Origin: Tichowtungia aerotolerans
GTDB lineage: Bacteria > Verrucomicrobiota > Kiritimatiellia > Kiritimatiellales > Tichowtungiaceae
NCBI RefSeq assembly: GCF_009905215.1
Contig: NZ_CP047593.1
Coordinates: 930,001-994,000 of the forward strand
Reading direction: 5' to 3'
DNA: 64,000 nucleotides
The translations under genes were made by a program, and so were the position numbers. Below, one piece after another: positions 1 to 8,203 of the stretch (positions are counted from its first letter, which is position 1; the number at the start of each line of letters is the position of its first letter). The notes beneath the pieces are model-generated. The model was not told the origin of the DNA and made no database searches. It saw only the letters and a program-made list of their open reading frames with translations.

Positions 1-1
1 C

Positions 2-1996
2 TGCGGCAAAGAAGAATTCTACATCGCCAAAGACGACCTGAAATGCGCGCTGCACGAAGACCGCGTCTCTATCGAACGACTGCCGGCCAAAAAGCCACCG
101 CGCGGACGCCCCGCTTTCCGCAACCCGGAAGGCCGCGTCGTCAGCGTACTGGAGCGCAAAGCCCAAGAGGTCGTCGGCCTCCTCAAACGAACTCCTTATT
201 ACGCCTACGTCATTCCGGACAACCTTCGCCTCGGCCACGACGTGCGCGTGGCCGACGTTGAAAAAGAGCTCGGAGAAATCCCTGACGACCATAAAGTCGT
301 TATCCGCCTCAACGAATGGGACGATCCTTTTAAACCGCTCAGCGGCACAGTCATCGAGGACATCGGCCACAGCGACGATCCCAACGTCGAAATGCAATGC
401 ATCCTGCGCGCGCACGGATTCCGCCAGAACTTCTCCGAAGAAGTCCTCGCCGAAGCCGAAAAAATGCCGCACGAACTGCGGCCCGAAGATTATGAAGGCC
501 GCACCGACCTGCGTGAGCGCCTCACTTTCACCATCGACCCGGAAACCGCGCGCGATTTCGACGACGCCATCTCGCTCGAAAAAGTTTCCAATGGTTGGAA
601 ACTCTCCGTCCACATCGCCGACGTCGCGCACTTCGTGCCGAAAAACTCAGCCATCGACAAAGAAGCCCTGCACCGGGGAAACAGCATTTACCTCGTCGAC
701 CGCGTCGTCATGATGATCCCACCCGAACTGACGACTAAAATCTGCAGCCTCAACCCCAATGTAGACCGCCTCGCGCATACTGTCGAAATGACCATCACCG
801 AAAACGGACAGATGGTCGCCGCGCAAACCTGCCGCTCCATCATCCACTCCGATGCCCGCCTCAACTACGATCAGGTACAGGCCCTCTTCGACGGAGAAAC
901 CGATGACCAAATTCCCGCATCAGTCGTTGAAGCCCTCAAAGCACTTCGTCCGCTCATACGCACCATCCGCAAACTGCGCACCGACGACGACGGATCGCTC
1001 GAGCTCGACACCCCTCAAATCAAATGCATCCTGGGTAAAGACGGCAAAGTTGCCTCCATCGAAAAAGGCGAAGCCAAAGAGGCCTATCAGCTGATTGAAG
1101 AGTGCATGCTGCTCGCCAACGTCGCCGTCGCCCGAAAACTCAAAGAAGCGCAGTGGCCCGCCATTCACCGCATCCACGAAGAACCCGACGCAGAAATGTG
1201 GGCACAAATGGGCGCGGAACTTCAGGCGCTCGGCATCGACGCCCTGCCCGCCACACGCGCCGATATCAATGCCGTCCTTGAAAAAGTCGCCGGCCATCCG
1301 ATGGAATACTCCGCCAACATGGCCATCCTCACCAACCTCAAGCGCGCCGGCTACTCCGCCGAGCCCGCCGGCCACTTCGGCCTCGCTTTCGACGACTACG
1401 TTCACTTCACCTCGCCCATCCGCCGCTATCCCGACCTCGTCGTCCACCGCCTGCTCACCGCACTCGAACAAAACGGAAAACAGCCGTACCGTAGCAATGA
1501 TATCGAAGCCATCGCCGCGCAGTGTACCCGCACCGAAACCGAAGCCGACGCCGCCGAAAAAGAAAGTATCGCCCTGCGCCGTGCCGAATACTACCGCGAC
1601 CTGCTTTATAAAGGGGAAACCGGTCCCTACACCGCCTGCGTCATCAAAGTGCTTGGAAAAGGTCTGCTCATCGAACTTGAAGACACCCTTCAGCGCGGAC
1701 TCGTCGCCTTCTCATCCATCACCGATGACCGCTACGAACTCAACGCTTCAAAAACCAAAGCCACCGGCACCCGCTGGGGCAAAAGCTTCCAGATCGGCGA
1801 CGAAATTGAAGTGGACCTCGTCAAAGTCGACGTACAGCGCAACTTTGTCGATTTCCACCTCACCGGACAGGAACAGTTCTCTGCCAAGAAAAAAGGCAAA
1901 CCGCAGCGCCGCAAAAAAGGCAAAAAACAAACCGTCGCCTTCAACGGAAACGCCAAATACGGCAAAAAACCGAAAAAGCGCCGTAATCGAAAATAG
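2..1996 (+). CDS. rnr: Ribonuclease R (3'-5' exoribonuclease), 5' end outside window
   Basis: Degrades structured RNA processively from the 3' end in the cytosol. The reading frame is open from base 2, so the N-terminus lies off the window; about 664 residues are present. The start of the visible part (CGKEEFYIAKDDL and a following ALHEDRV stretch) matches the cold-shock region. The RNB catalytic signature DPETARDFDDA (around base 535-570) supplies the metal-binding aspartates. The S1 RNA-binding domain follows around bases 1620-1860, and the tail is very Lys/Arg rich, as is usual for RNase R rather than RNase II. The first in-frame ATG (242) is internal and not the real start. No partner gene is visible downstream, where REP-type hairpins begin. 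Confidence 0.95.
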   Translation, partial: CGKEEFYIAKDDLKCALHEDRVSIERLPAKKPPRGRPAFRNPEGRVVSVLERKAQEVVGLLKRTPYYAYVIPDNLRLGHDVRVADVEKELGEIPDDHKVVIRLNEWDDPFKPLSGTVIEDIGHSDDPNVEMQCILRAHGFRQNFSEEVLAEAEKMPHELRPEDYEGRTDLRERLTFTIDPETARDFDDAISLEKVSNGWKLSVHIADVAHFVPKNSAIDKEALHRGNSIYLVDRVVMMIPPELTTKICSLNPNVDRLAHTVEMTITENGQMVAAQTCRSIIHSDARLNYDQVQALFDGETDDQIPASVVEALKALRPLIRTIRKLRTDDDGSLELDTPQIKCILGKDGKVASIEKGEAKEAYQLIEECMLLANVAVARKLKEAQWPAIHRIHEEPDAEMWAQMGAELQALGIDALPATRADINAVLEKVAGHPMEYSANMAILTNLKRAGYSAEPAGHFGLAFDDYVHFTSPIRRYPDLVVHRLLTALEQNGKQPYRSNDIEAIAAQCTRTETEADAAEKESIALRRAEYYRDLLYKGETGPYTACVIKVLGKGLLIELEDTLQRGLVAFSSITDDRYELNASKTKATGTRWGKSFQIGDEIEVDLVKVDVQRNFVDFHLTGQEQFSAKKKGKPQRRKKGKKQTVAFNGNAKYGKKPKKRRNRK

Positions 1997-2110
1997 CGAA
2001 CCCAATGTTATTCCCTATATTCAATATCCATTCGGAATCGGCTATTTAGTTTGTGGAATATGGTTAATCAAACCGAAAACACAAAAACGCCAACACTAAA
2101 ATTAAGACCA

Positions 2111-2197
2111 TCGCTTTCCTTCGGGTAAGCGATACTACATTCTGCAAAACATTTGATAAAGGTAGCAACGTTTACCCGAGGAACGAGGGAAACGTTC
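2111..2197. repeat. REP hairpin pair upstream of RAYT
   Basis: Two hairpins face each other. Read on the minus strand, 2138-2111 starts with GTAG and folds through TCGCTTACCC and its complement. On the plus strand, 2162-2197 starts GTAG and then forms AACGTTTACCCG ... GGGAAACGTT. The GTAG head followed by a hairpin is the known layout of REP sequences recognised by REP-associated tyrosine transposases. The same units reappear on the other side of the transposase gene. Confidence 0.8.
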
Positions 2198-2243
2198 GAC
2201 GTTTCGCTTCCAAATTCACCGGACTTCGGCAAAAATCATAGCC

Positions 2244-2702
2244 ATGAAACCGCACCCGGACAAACCGCACCGCCTCTCCGAAATCTTTTCCTACTACAAC
2301 CCGCCCGTTTACTTCGTTACATTCTGCACGGCAGACCGGAAACCAATTCTGTCCAACGACAGCGTTCATCAAAAATTCTGTAACTTCTCCGAGAACGCCA
2401 TTCAACACGGCGTAGCGATCGGGCAATACGTCATCATGCCGGATCACATCCACTGCTTCATCCGAATGGCACCCGACCAGACGCTCGGCACAACGATCCG
2501 CCTAATCAAGCGTTCGCTGTCGGCAGCCATCACCGACCCGCTGCCTCACTGGCAGCCGGGCTTCTTCGATCACCTTCTGCGGCACAGCGAAAGCTATTCC
2601 GAAAAATGGAACTACGTAAAAAACAATCCTGTCTGCGACGGGCTCGTTAGAAATCCGGACGACTGGCCGTATCAAGGGCAGATCACAGAAATCCGATATT
2701 AA
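2244..2702 (+). CDS. REP-associated tyrosine transposase (RAYT, Y1/TnpA-REP family)
   Basis: A 152-residue single-domain HUH nuclease thought to cut and join single-stranded REP DNA. The HUH motif is PDHIHCF (about residues 69-75). The catalytic tyrosine is probably in SESYSEKWNYVKNNP (residues 116-130), which is characteristic of the family; WPYQG near the C-terminus is also typical. ATG at 2244 is the only start that keeps the conserved N-terminal R-L-S-E-I-F / Y-F-V-T-F-C block. The gene stands alone, with REP hairpins on both sides, so this is a self-contained REPtron. Length is slightly short for the family (150-200), but nothing essential seems missing. Confidence 0.9.
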   Translation: MKPHPDKPHRLSEIFSYYNPPVYFVTFCTADRKPILSNDSVHQKFCNFSENAIQHGVAIGQYVIMPDHIHCFIRMAPDQTLGTTIRLIKRSLSAAITDPLPHWQPGFFDHLLRHSESYSEKWNYVKNNPVCDGLVRNPDDWPYQGQITEIRY

Positions 2703-2707
2703 TCGAT

Positions 2708-2817
2708 ATCGCTTCCCTTGGGGTAAGCGATACTACATATGTAGCAGCTTACCCGACCGTAGGGAAGAAAACGTTCATTGTTGGCATGTAGCAACGTTTA
2801 CCCGAAGGGAAACGTTC
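2708..2817. repeat. REP hairpin cluster downstream of RAYT (three units)
   Basis: Three units: 2736-2708 (minus-strand sense, GTAGTATCGCTTACCC), 2741-2776 (GTAGCAGCTTACCCG, imperfect) and 2788-2817 (GTAGCAACGTTTACCCGAAG, closing with GGGAAACGTT). The inverted arrangement of the first two mirrors the pair on the 5' side of the transposase. The last unit overlaps the stop codon of the convergent tcdA gene (2816-2818), so it may also act as its transcription stop. Confidence 0.8.
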
Positions 2818-3556
2818 ATTCCATCGCCATTCTCACCACATCCTGCACAACGAGTCCGGCGAGGTGAAAGCCGAAGGTGCCGGTCATGTGGATCATGGAG
2901 CCGTTGGTCTGCGCTTTCGTTTCGCTCCAGGCATCAACATCTTCCTCTTCCGGCTCCGATGCGTCACCAAACAGCGAAAAACGTTCCGGCGAATAGACGC
3001 ACAGACAGTCGCCGTCCGCCCCGCGTTTGCGCAGCCGTTTGCGGACAAACCGCGCCAGTCGGCACCCTTTGCTCTTCCAGATGGAATCCACCTTAATCGT
3101 CGTCGGATCAATCTTGGACGCCGCACCCATTGCGGAAAAAAGGGTCGTACCCGCTTCCATAGCGGACGCGATCAGGTTCACCTTGTGCGACAGAGAATCA
3201 ATCGCATCGATCACGTAGTCGTACTGCGACAGATCAAAGCTCTCACGCGTATCGCGGTTATAAGGAATCGGTTTGGTTTCAATCTGTGCATCGGGATGAA
3301 TCTCCAGCAGCCGTTTCTTCAGCGCCTCCACCTTGAGCTGACCGATCGTTTTCGACGTCGCCTGCATCTGCCGATTAATATTGGTTTCACAAACCACATC
3401 GTTATCAACGATCGTCAGCTTCCCCAGTCCGGATCGGATCAGCGCCTCGGCGCACCAGCTGCCGACGCCGCCAACCCCGAACAGAATCACATGCGTACCC
3501 GTCAGCCGCTCCAGAGCCTCATCACCAATCAGTATTTTTGTGCGATGGAATTTCAT
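2816..3556 (-). CDS. tcdA: tRNA threonylcarbamoyladenosine dehydratase (ThiF/E1-like)
   Basis: ATP-dependent cyclisation of t6A37 to ct6A37 in tRNA. 246 residues, the usual size. The Rossmann ATP site GVGGVGSWCAEAL is at about residues 27-39, the acidic DND follows strand 2, and the N-R-Q-M-Q motif (about 60-64) and D-A-I-D-S (about 116-120) are those of TcdA/CsdL rather than ThiF. A basic insert (KSKGCRLARFVRKRLRKRG) follows. The start overlaps the stop of the upstream gene by four bases, so the two are translationally coupled in a three-gene operon with the WecG-like gene. Confidence 0.9.
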   Translation of the reverse strand: MKFHRTKILIGDEALERLTGTHVILFGVGGVGSWCAEALIRSGLGKLTIVDNDVVCETNINRQMQATSKTIGQLKVEALKKRLLEIHPDAQIETKPIPYNRDTRESFDLSQYDYVIDAIDSLSHKVNLIASAMEAGTTLFSAMGAASKIDPTTIKVDSIWKSKGCRLARFVRKRLRKRGADGDCLCVYSPERFSLFGDASEPEEEDVDAWSETKAQTNGSMIHMTGTFGFHLAGLVVQDVVRMAME

Positions 3557-4482
3557 ACCGTTCCGCCCCGTAATTCTGTCGATGAAATATCCTCGCGAAA
3601 AATATCTTCGGGAATCGCCTCAAATAAATCTTCAAACCCAACAGGCAAGTCCAGCGTTTCCAAACATTGGAATTTTTCTGTGCCGCAACGCAGTTGCCGG
3701 CCAGCGACGAGAAATTTTGTTTCCAGGGTTTGGAAAAGCTCCCACTCGCTTCCGTCGGCGTAGCCAATCAATCGCTCAGCGGTGTCATGCCCCATCACAA
3801 AGGTCGTGTTCGGAAACAGCTGCGCCTTCTGCGTAAAGCGCGGTGCACGCGTCAGCGCAACCGGTATATCGCGAATTGCGGACACGCGACGCAGAATTTC
3901 GTCTTCCGTGACATCCGGTTTATCCACATTGGCGGCAGAGAGCTCAAACACACCACGTAAACCTGTGATTTCTTCGGCAGCCTTGAGCATTCCGAGATGA
4001 CCTTTGTGAACGGGATTAAACGATCCGGGCAGAATCAGGTTCTGCTCCGCACCAACCGCCTGCTCGATCAGAACAATCAGCCAGTCGCTCAATAGCTTTT
4101 CCTGCTCCGCGCGCGGCGCTTCTGAAAAATAGAGTGCGTAGAGTTTTTCGAACTCTTCGGTTTTAATGCAGATAAACGCGCGGTCATCGCCGCGGCGTTT
4201 GCGGTCGGTCTGCAAGGCAGCCGTGCAGCCAACCGACAAATCAAACCTCATTCCGGCCGCAGCCAGTTTCGCGGCCGTATCCAGGGAACAGCTGTGTTCA
4301 ACGGTTTCGCCGAGAAAACCTGCAAGCGCTTGCGGCGAATACGGAATGCGGACATCGGCGACAAAGTGCGACGCGCCCGGCGTTGAAAGCAACGCATGCA
4401 CCGCACCCGAGCCACCGCCCGTTACAGCCAAAGAGGCCTTAAAGCCGGAATTCAGAATTTTTGTTATGCGCTCAATATCCAT
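3553..4482 (-). CDS. CinA/PncC-like domain fused to NMNAT-like nucleotidyltransferase
   Basis: 309 residues with two halves. Residues 1-130 resemble the CinA C-terminal (nicotinamide-nucleotide amidohydrolase) fold, with SLAVTGGGSGA as the candidate nucleophile loop and P-G-A-S-H-F following. Residues 145-309 are a nucleotidyltransferase: GSFNPVHKGHLG carries the (H/T)xGH signature, and ISSTELR near the end is the family's C-terminal phosphate-binding motif. The likely role is pyridine-nucleotide salvage. A comparable CinA plus nucleotidyltransferase arrangement is known in plants. Two copies of the dispersed palindrome lie in the coding region (3657 and 3720) and encode FQCLE and FQTLE. The exact substrate cannot be read from sequence. 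Confidence 0.75.
   Translation of the reverse strand: MDIERITKILNSGFKASLAVTGGGSGAVHALLSTPGASHFVADVRIPYSPQALAGFLGETVEHSCSLDTAAKLAAAGMRFDLSVGCTAALQTDRKRRGDDRAFICIKTEEFEKLYALYFSEAPRAEQEKLLSDWLIVLIEQAVGAEQNLILPGSFNPVHKGHLGMLKAAEEITGLRGVFELSAANVDKPDVTEDEILRRVSAIRDIPVALTRAPRFTQKAQLFPNTTFVMGHDTAERLIGYADGSEWELFQTLETKFLVAGRQLRCGTEKFQCLETLDLPVGFEDLFEAIPEDIFREDISSTELRGGTV
3657..3673. repeat. Dispersed palindrome copy (exact core), inside CDS
   Basis: TTTCCAAACATTGGAAT: an exact TTCCAANNNTTGGAA core, read on the minus strand as the F-Q-C-L-E segment of the CinA-NMNAT fusion. Confidence 0.8.
3720..3737. repeat. Dispersed palindrome copy (one mismatch), inside CDS
   Basis: TTTCCAGGGTTTGGAAAA, 63 bases from the previous copy in the same gene. 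On the minus strand it encodes F-Q-T-L-E. Confidence 0.7.
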
Positions 4483-4503
4483 TGAAGAAAACAGATAAAG
4501 GTT

Positions 4504-5568
4504 CTACCCGAGCAGAGCAAGCGCTTCAGTGCAGTTTGATGCCAGCGGGAGTCCGTCGGAAAGTTTGGAAAACTCCCAGAGCTTCCGAATCCTGGAACCG
4601 GCGTGAAGGAGAACGGTTTTTTCGGACCGCTTGCTCAGCTCAAGCAGCGCGCCGATTTCGTTGGATTCCAGCCATTCCGCATCGCGCAGGTCCACCACGA
4701 CTTTCGCAGCGGAAATCTCCGGCAGTTTTTCCAAAGACTGGAACTCGTGATACTCAACGCCGTGTTCGGCCCAATGCGGCGGTGCGGAGGAATCGACTGC
4801 CGCCGGAATATTGCGCCCCAGTCTGAGCTGCATCGTCAGCCAGACCGCACGCATCAGGAAGGCGATGTTGGAGGCATAGCGCTTTGTCAGCCGTTTCGGG
4901 TTGGTTCCCCAGCGCCACAGCCATTCGCACTGAAGTTTCTGCACCCAGACCGGCGCACGCGTCTGCACGCCGGCAATAAAGTCAAGCGTACCTCCGATGC
5001 CGATGGCGACGGGTACGTTCCATGTTTTCACATGCATGTGGTTAAACTTGTCCTGCTTCGGTGCGCCGAATGCCGTAAACAGAATGTCCGGCTTTGCTTC
5101 GTCGAGCCGGCGCAGAATTTCGGCGTGCTCCATCTGTTCGAGCGGCGCATATGGAGGCGACCACGCCCCGGCGACTTTCAGATTCGGATGACGTTTTTTG
5201 AGCACCTCCATTGCCTTGGCAGCGACGCCTTCGGCCGCGCCGAGGCCGTAGATGCTGATCCCTTCTTTTTCAGCGCGCTCTGCCAGCATCGGCGTAATGT
5301 CGCTTCCGGTGACTCGACCCTTGAGTGGCGGACCGAAAAACGGCGCCAGCTTGACAGGCGGGAAGCCGTCCGCAATCACCAGATCGGCTTCGCGCAGAAC
5401 CGTGCGCAGTTCGGGGTCGGCTTGAGCCAGAACGAGAAAATCCAGATTAACAGTGGCAATGACTCCCGGCCTGCCGGATCGCACACGATCAATCGTCCAC
5501 TGAATCGCCTCCTCAAAAGTGACATTGTGGAACGGAACCCCAAACAAAACAAACGGCGTCTTCTGCAT
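4504..5568 (-). CDS. WecG/TagA/CpsF glycosyltransferase with C-terminal STAS-like domain
   Basis: 354 residues. Residues 5-245 are a complete WecG/TagA/CpsF enzyme, which adds N-acetylmannosamine(-uronate) to lipid-linked sugar. Motifs seen are T-V-N-L-D-F at about 40-45, A-D-G-F-P-P at about 67-72, G-S-D-I-T near 88, and F-G-A-P-K-Q-D at about 167-173. After a basic stretch, residues 270-354 read as a STAS/SpoIIAA fold (V-V-V-D-L-R-D-A-E-W-L-E-S-N-E-I-G-A-L-L). STAS domains bind or sense partners, and a fusion to this transferase is unusual. First gene of the operon with the CinA-NMNAT and tcdA genes (21-base gap). A palindrome copy at 4726 encodes FQSLE at the start of the STAS part. Confidence 0.85.
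   Translation of the reverse strand: MQKTPFVLFGVPFHNVTFEEAIQWTIDRVRSGRPGVIATVNLDFLVLAQADPELRTVLREADLVIADGFPPVKLAPFFGPPLKGRVTGSDITPMLAERAEKEGISIYGLGAAEGVAAKAMEVLKKRHPNLKVAGAWSPPYAPLEQMEHAEILRRLDEAKPDILFTAFGAPKQDKFNHMHVKTWNVPVAIGIGGTLDFIAGVQTRAPVWVQKLQCEWLWRWGTNPKRLTKRYASNIAFLMRAVWLTMQLRLGRNIPAAVDSSAPPHWAEHGVEYHEFQSLEKLPEISAAKVVVDLRDAEWLESNEIGALLELSKRSEKTVLLHAGSRIRKLWEFSKLSDGLPLASNCTEALALLG
4726..4744. repeat. Dispersed palindrome copy (degenerate), inside CDS
   Basis: TTTTTCCAAAGACTGGAAC, read on the minus strand as F-Q-S-L-E-K at the junction of the glycosyltransferase and the STAS-like domain. Confidence 0.65.
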
Positions 5569-5584
5569 TCACCGAGAATAATCA

Positions 5585-5691
5585 TTTTTCCCACCCATTG
5601 GAAAAATATTTTCCAAGGTTTGGAAACTTTATTGCATCGAGACGCACCGTTTTACCAAACGGCTGAAAAACATTTCCCAATGCCTGGAAAG
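5585..5691. repeat. Three palindrome copies in a divergent intergenic region
   Basis: 5585-5607 is degenerate (TTTTTCCCACCCATTGGAAA), 5609-5627 is exact (TTTTCCAAGGTTTGGAAAC), and 5672-5691 is degenerate (ATTTCCCAATGCCTGGAAAG). They fill the 140-base gap between the wecG-like operon and the mntP-ZIP gene, so any promoter there must coexist with them. Confidence 0.75.
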
Positions 5692-5710
5692 CAAGTAGGG
5701 TTTCTGCGTT

Positions 5711-7054
5711 ATGCCGCTTCTTTCCATACTGCTGATTGCGCTGGGCCTGGCGATGGACGCGTTTGCCGTGTCGATCACCAGCGGAATCACGATCAAAAAC
5801 CTGAAGGCACGCCACGCCCTGCTTGTCGGCGCGGCGTTCGGGCTTTTTCAGGCGGGCATGCCGCTGCTGGGCTGGGCCATCGGACGCTGGGCCTATGACC
5901 TGCTCTCAACGGTGGACTACTGGATCGCGTTTGGACTGCTGCTGTTTGTCGGCGGACACATGATTATTCAGGCGCTGCAGCCCGATGACGAAGACGGCCC
6001 GAAAGATCCGCTGCACCTTCCGACGCTGCTGACGCTGGCGGTGGCAACCAGTATTGACGCATTCGCTATCGGGATCAGTTTATCGATGCTGCGTGTGGCC
6101 ATTCTGACGCCGGTGCTGCTGATCGGACTGGTGACTTTTGTGCTGTCATTTGCGGGTGTTTATTTCGGACGTTATTTCGGCCATTTTAATGAGAAAAAGA
6201 TGGAAGTGACCGGCGGGCTGGTTCTGATTGGGCTCGGCACAAAAATGCTGATCGAACGCCTGATTGAAAACCAGGAACTGTTCCAAAGCTCGGAAACCGT
6301 CTGGTTTGCATTCGGACTGACGCTCGCCGCCGGAATGGCAACCGGCATCGGCAGCCTTCTGGCGCTGTTTACCCGGAAAAGCAGCACGCGCCGCGCATCA
6401 CTGCTCTTTGGCCTCTCGACAGGCCTGCTGCTCTGGACGGCCTTCCGCGCACTGCTGCCCATCGCCGAACAGGATCTGGCCAACCCACGGCTGGCAACGG
6501 TGATCTTTTTCGGTGGATTTCTGATCAGCGCGCTGATCGACCGGCTGGTCCCGGACTTTGGCAACCCGCACGAACCCATGCTGATTGAGGAACTGAAAGA
6601 CAACCCCGACTTCCGCCGAACCGGCATGCCCGCCGCACTGGCGATTGCTGCACACAGCTTCCCTGAAGGGCTGGCGGTATTCATCGCCGCGCTGCACGCG
6701 CCCGCGCCGGTGGCCGTCGCAGCGGCAGCCGGACTGGCACTGCACAATATTCCGGAAGGCATTTCGACCGCCCTGCCGATGTTCCACGCAACGGGAAGCC
6801 GCTCCAAAGCCTGCGTATTTTCATCGCTGACCGGCCTGGCCGAGCCGCTGGGCGCACTGCTCGTCTATACCCTGGTCTACCGGTTTCTCGACAAACAGGC
6901 TCTCGGCGTCCTCTCGGCCGCGGGCGCGGGCATCATGGTGTTCATCGCACTCGACGGACTGCTGCCCGCCGCGCACGTTTTCGGAAAATATCATTACGCC
7001 GTACTGGGAACCGTACTCGGCATGCTGATTGCCGCCGCCCTATCGGTGCTTTAA
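5711..7054 (+). CDS. MntP manganese exporter fused to ZIP (ZupT-like) metal transporter
   Basis: 447 residues in one frame. Residues 1-190 are a full MntP: six hydrophobic segments in two repeats, with the metal-site aspartates in A-M-D-A-F-A-V-S (about 15) and [10 protein letters not shown] (about 118). From about residue 198 the protein matches ZupT, including [20 protein letters not shown] and A-L-H-N-I-P-E-G-I. The first ZIP motif has HSFPEG where ZupT normally has HNFPEG. MntP exports Mn2+ and ZupT-type ZIPs import divalent metals, so a single-chain fusion is puzzling; it may be a regulated exchanger or act on different metals. A separate ZupT gene follows 19 bases later. Confidence 0.85.
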   Translation: MPLLSILLIALGLAMDAFAVSITSGITIKNLKARHALLVGAAFGLFQAGMPLLGWAIGRWAYDLLSTVDYWIAFGLLLFVGGHMIIQALQPDDEDGPKDPLHLPTLLTLAVATSIDAFAIGISLSMLRVAILTPVLLIGLVTFVLSFAGVYFGRYFGHFNEKKMEVTGGLVLIGLGTKMLIERLIENQELFQSSETVWFAFGLTLAAGMATGIGSLLALFTRKSSTRRASLLFGLSTGLLLWTAFRALLPIAEQDLANPRLATVIFFGGFLISALIDRLVPDFGNPHEPMLIEELKDNPDFRRTGMPAALAIAAHSFPEGLAVFIAALHAPAPVAVAAAAGLALHNIPEGISTALPMFHATGSRSKACVFSSLTGLAEPLGALLVYTLVYRFLDKQALGVLSAAGAGIMVFIALDGLLPAAHVFGKYHYAVLGTVLGMLIAAALSVL

Positions 7055-7073
7055 CAAAAAAAGGAGATTGGAA

Positions 7074-7886
7074 ATGGACAATTCAACCATCTGGTTCGCC
7101 TTCGGGCTGACGTTGTTCGCCGGGCTATGCACAGGAATCGGCAGTGCCCTGGCGTTTTTCAGCAAACGCACCAATAAGAGCTTCCTCTCCATCGCACTCG
7201 GCTTCTCCGCCGGAGTCATGATTTATGTCTCCATGATTGAGATTTTCTTCAAAGCCAAAGATGCTCTCTGCACGGAAATGGGAGAGCGGCCCGGATACTG
7301 GGTCACCGTCATTGCATTTTTCGGCGGCATGGGCGTCAGCGCACTGATCGACAAACTGGTCCCGGATTTTGAAAACCCGCACGAACCTCATGTGGTCGAA
7401 GATATGACGGCGCAGGCCCGACAGGAGCACTCCGGAAAACTCCTGCGCATGGGCGTTTTTTCCGCGCTGGCGATCGCCATTCACAACTTTCCGGAGGGGC
7501 TGGCCACGTTTGTCAGCGCATTGAAAGACCCGGCGCTGGGAATGAGTATTGCGGTGGCGATCGCCATCCACAACATTCCCGAAGGCATTGCTGTCTCCGT
7601 GCCGATTTACTATGCAACCGGAAGCCGCCGCAAAGCATTCGGACTTTCCTTTGTTTCCGGCCTTGCCGAACCGGTCGGGGCACTCGTCGGCTACACCATT
7701 CTCGCGCCGTTCATGACCGACACGATATTCGGCATTCTGTTTGCCGCCGTGGCAGGCATCATGGTTTTCATCTCGCTCGACGAACTGCTGCCGACCGCCC
7801 GCGAATACGGCGAACACCACCTTTCCATCTATGGTCTTGTCGCCGGAATGGCCGTCATGGCGGTAAGCCTGCTGCTGTTCGTTTAA
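7074..7886 (+). CDS. zupT: ZIP family divalent metal transporter (ZupT-like)
   Basis: 270 residues, about eight membrane segments. The metal-binding helices are intact: I-H-N-F-P-E-G-L-A (about residues 140-148) and I-H-N-I-P-E-G-I-A (about 173-181). The conserved loop [13 protein letters not shown] is His/Asp rich. ATG 7074 is chosen because it follows AAGGAG at good spacing; the open frame extends further upstream without support. Its sequence closely tracks the C-terminal half of the preceding fusion (both contain W-F-A-F-G-L-T-L), so one probably arose by duplication of the other. Cotranscribed with it. Confidence 0.92.
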   Translation: MDNSTIWFAFGLTLFAGLCTGIGSALAFFSKRTNKSFLSIALGFSAGVMIYVSMIEIFFKAKDALCTEMGERPGYWVTVIAFFGGMGVSALIDKLVPDFENPHEPHVVEDMTAQARQEHSGKLLRMGVFSALAIAIHNFPEGLATFVSALKDPALGMSIAVAIAIHNIPEGIAVSVPIYYATGSRRKAFGLSFVSGLAEPVGALVGYTILAPFMTDTIFGILFAAVAGIMVFISLDELLPTAREYGEHHLSIYGLVAGMAVMAVSLLLFV

Positions 7887-7889
7887 ATG

Positions 7890-7929
7890 CTCCAATGATT
7901 GGAAAAACATTTTCCGACCTTTGGGAAAA
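7890..7929. repeat. Tandem pair of degenerate dispersed palindromes
   Basis: 7890-7906 reads CTCCAATGATTGGAAAA and 7909-7929 reads ATTTTCCGACCTTTGGGAAAA, two bases apart, in the 62-base gap after zupT. Paired copies like this recur at 5.6 and 25.1 kb. Confidence 0.65.
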
Positions 7930-7948
7930 TCGCTAGGGTGCATCGATT

Positions 7949-8203
7949 ATGAAACGTGATATTGAATGGAAAGAACGGCTGGATGACGGGGTCAAACGCA
8001 CTGTGCGTGTAAAATTCCCCGGCAAAGGACAGATCAAATGGCAGTTTAAGCGCTCCGACGAAGAATCGTGGGACTACGACACCCCGCCGACCCCGGAAGA
8101 CTGGGCCGCGCTGGAAGAAAAAGTTGACCATCTCTACCACCGCCGCCGCGCAGCGTTCCGCGATCTCGAACTCGTTCAGACCGAAAGGAAAAAACATGGA
8201 TGA
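7949..8203 (+). CDS. Small conserved-looking hypothetical protein
   Basis: 84 residues, charged and soluble, no signal peptide or membrane segment. The N-terminal half alternates charged and beta-prone residues (V-K-R-T-V-R-V-K-F-P-G-K-G-Q-I-K-W-Q-F-K). The C-terminal half is a predicted helix (E-D-W-A-A-L-E-E-K-V-D-H-L-Y). I do not recognise a family. It overlaps the following S4-domain gene by 8 bases, which contains that gene's start, so it is probably translated and coupled to an RNA-binding protein. Confidence 0.65.
   Translation: MKRDIEWKERLDDGVKRTVRVKFPGKGQIKWQFKRSDEESWDYDTPPTPEDWAALEEKVDHLYHRRRAAFRDLELVQTERKKHG

Noticed and set aside
920-1471. Long minus-strand open frame opposite rnr
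   Set aside because: Pure shadow of the RNase R gene; low-complexity composition (Gly/Val/Asp rich), no ribosome site or family match.
2864-3763. Plus-strand open frame of about 300 codons opposite tcdA and the CinA-NMNAT gene
   Set aside because: Shadow of two clearly recognised minus-strand genes; composition is typical of antisense frames.
4603-5898. 431-codon plus-strand frame opposite the WecG-like gene
   Set aside because: Antisense to a confidently assigned glycosyltransferase and running into mntP; no recognisable domain.
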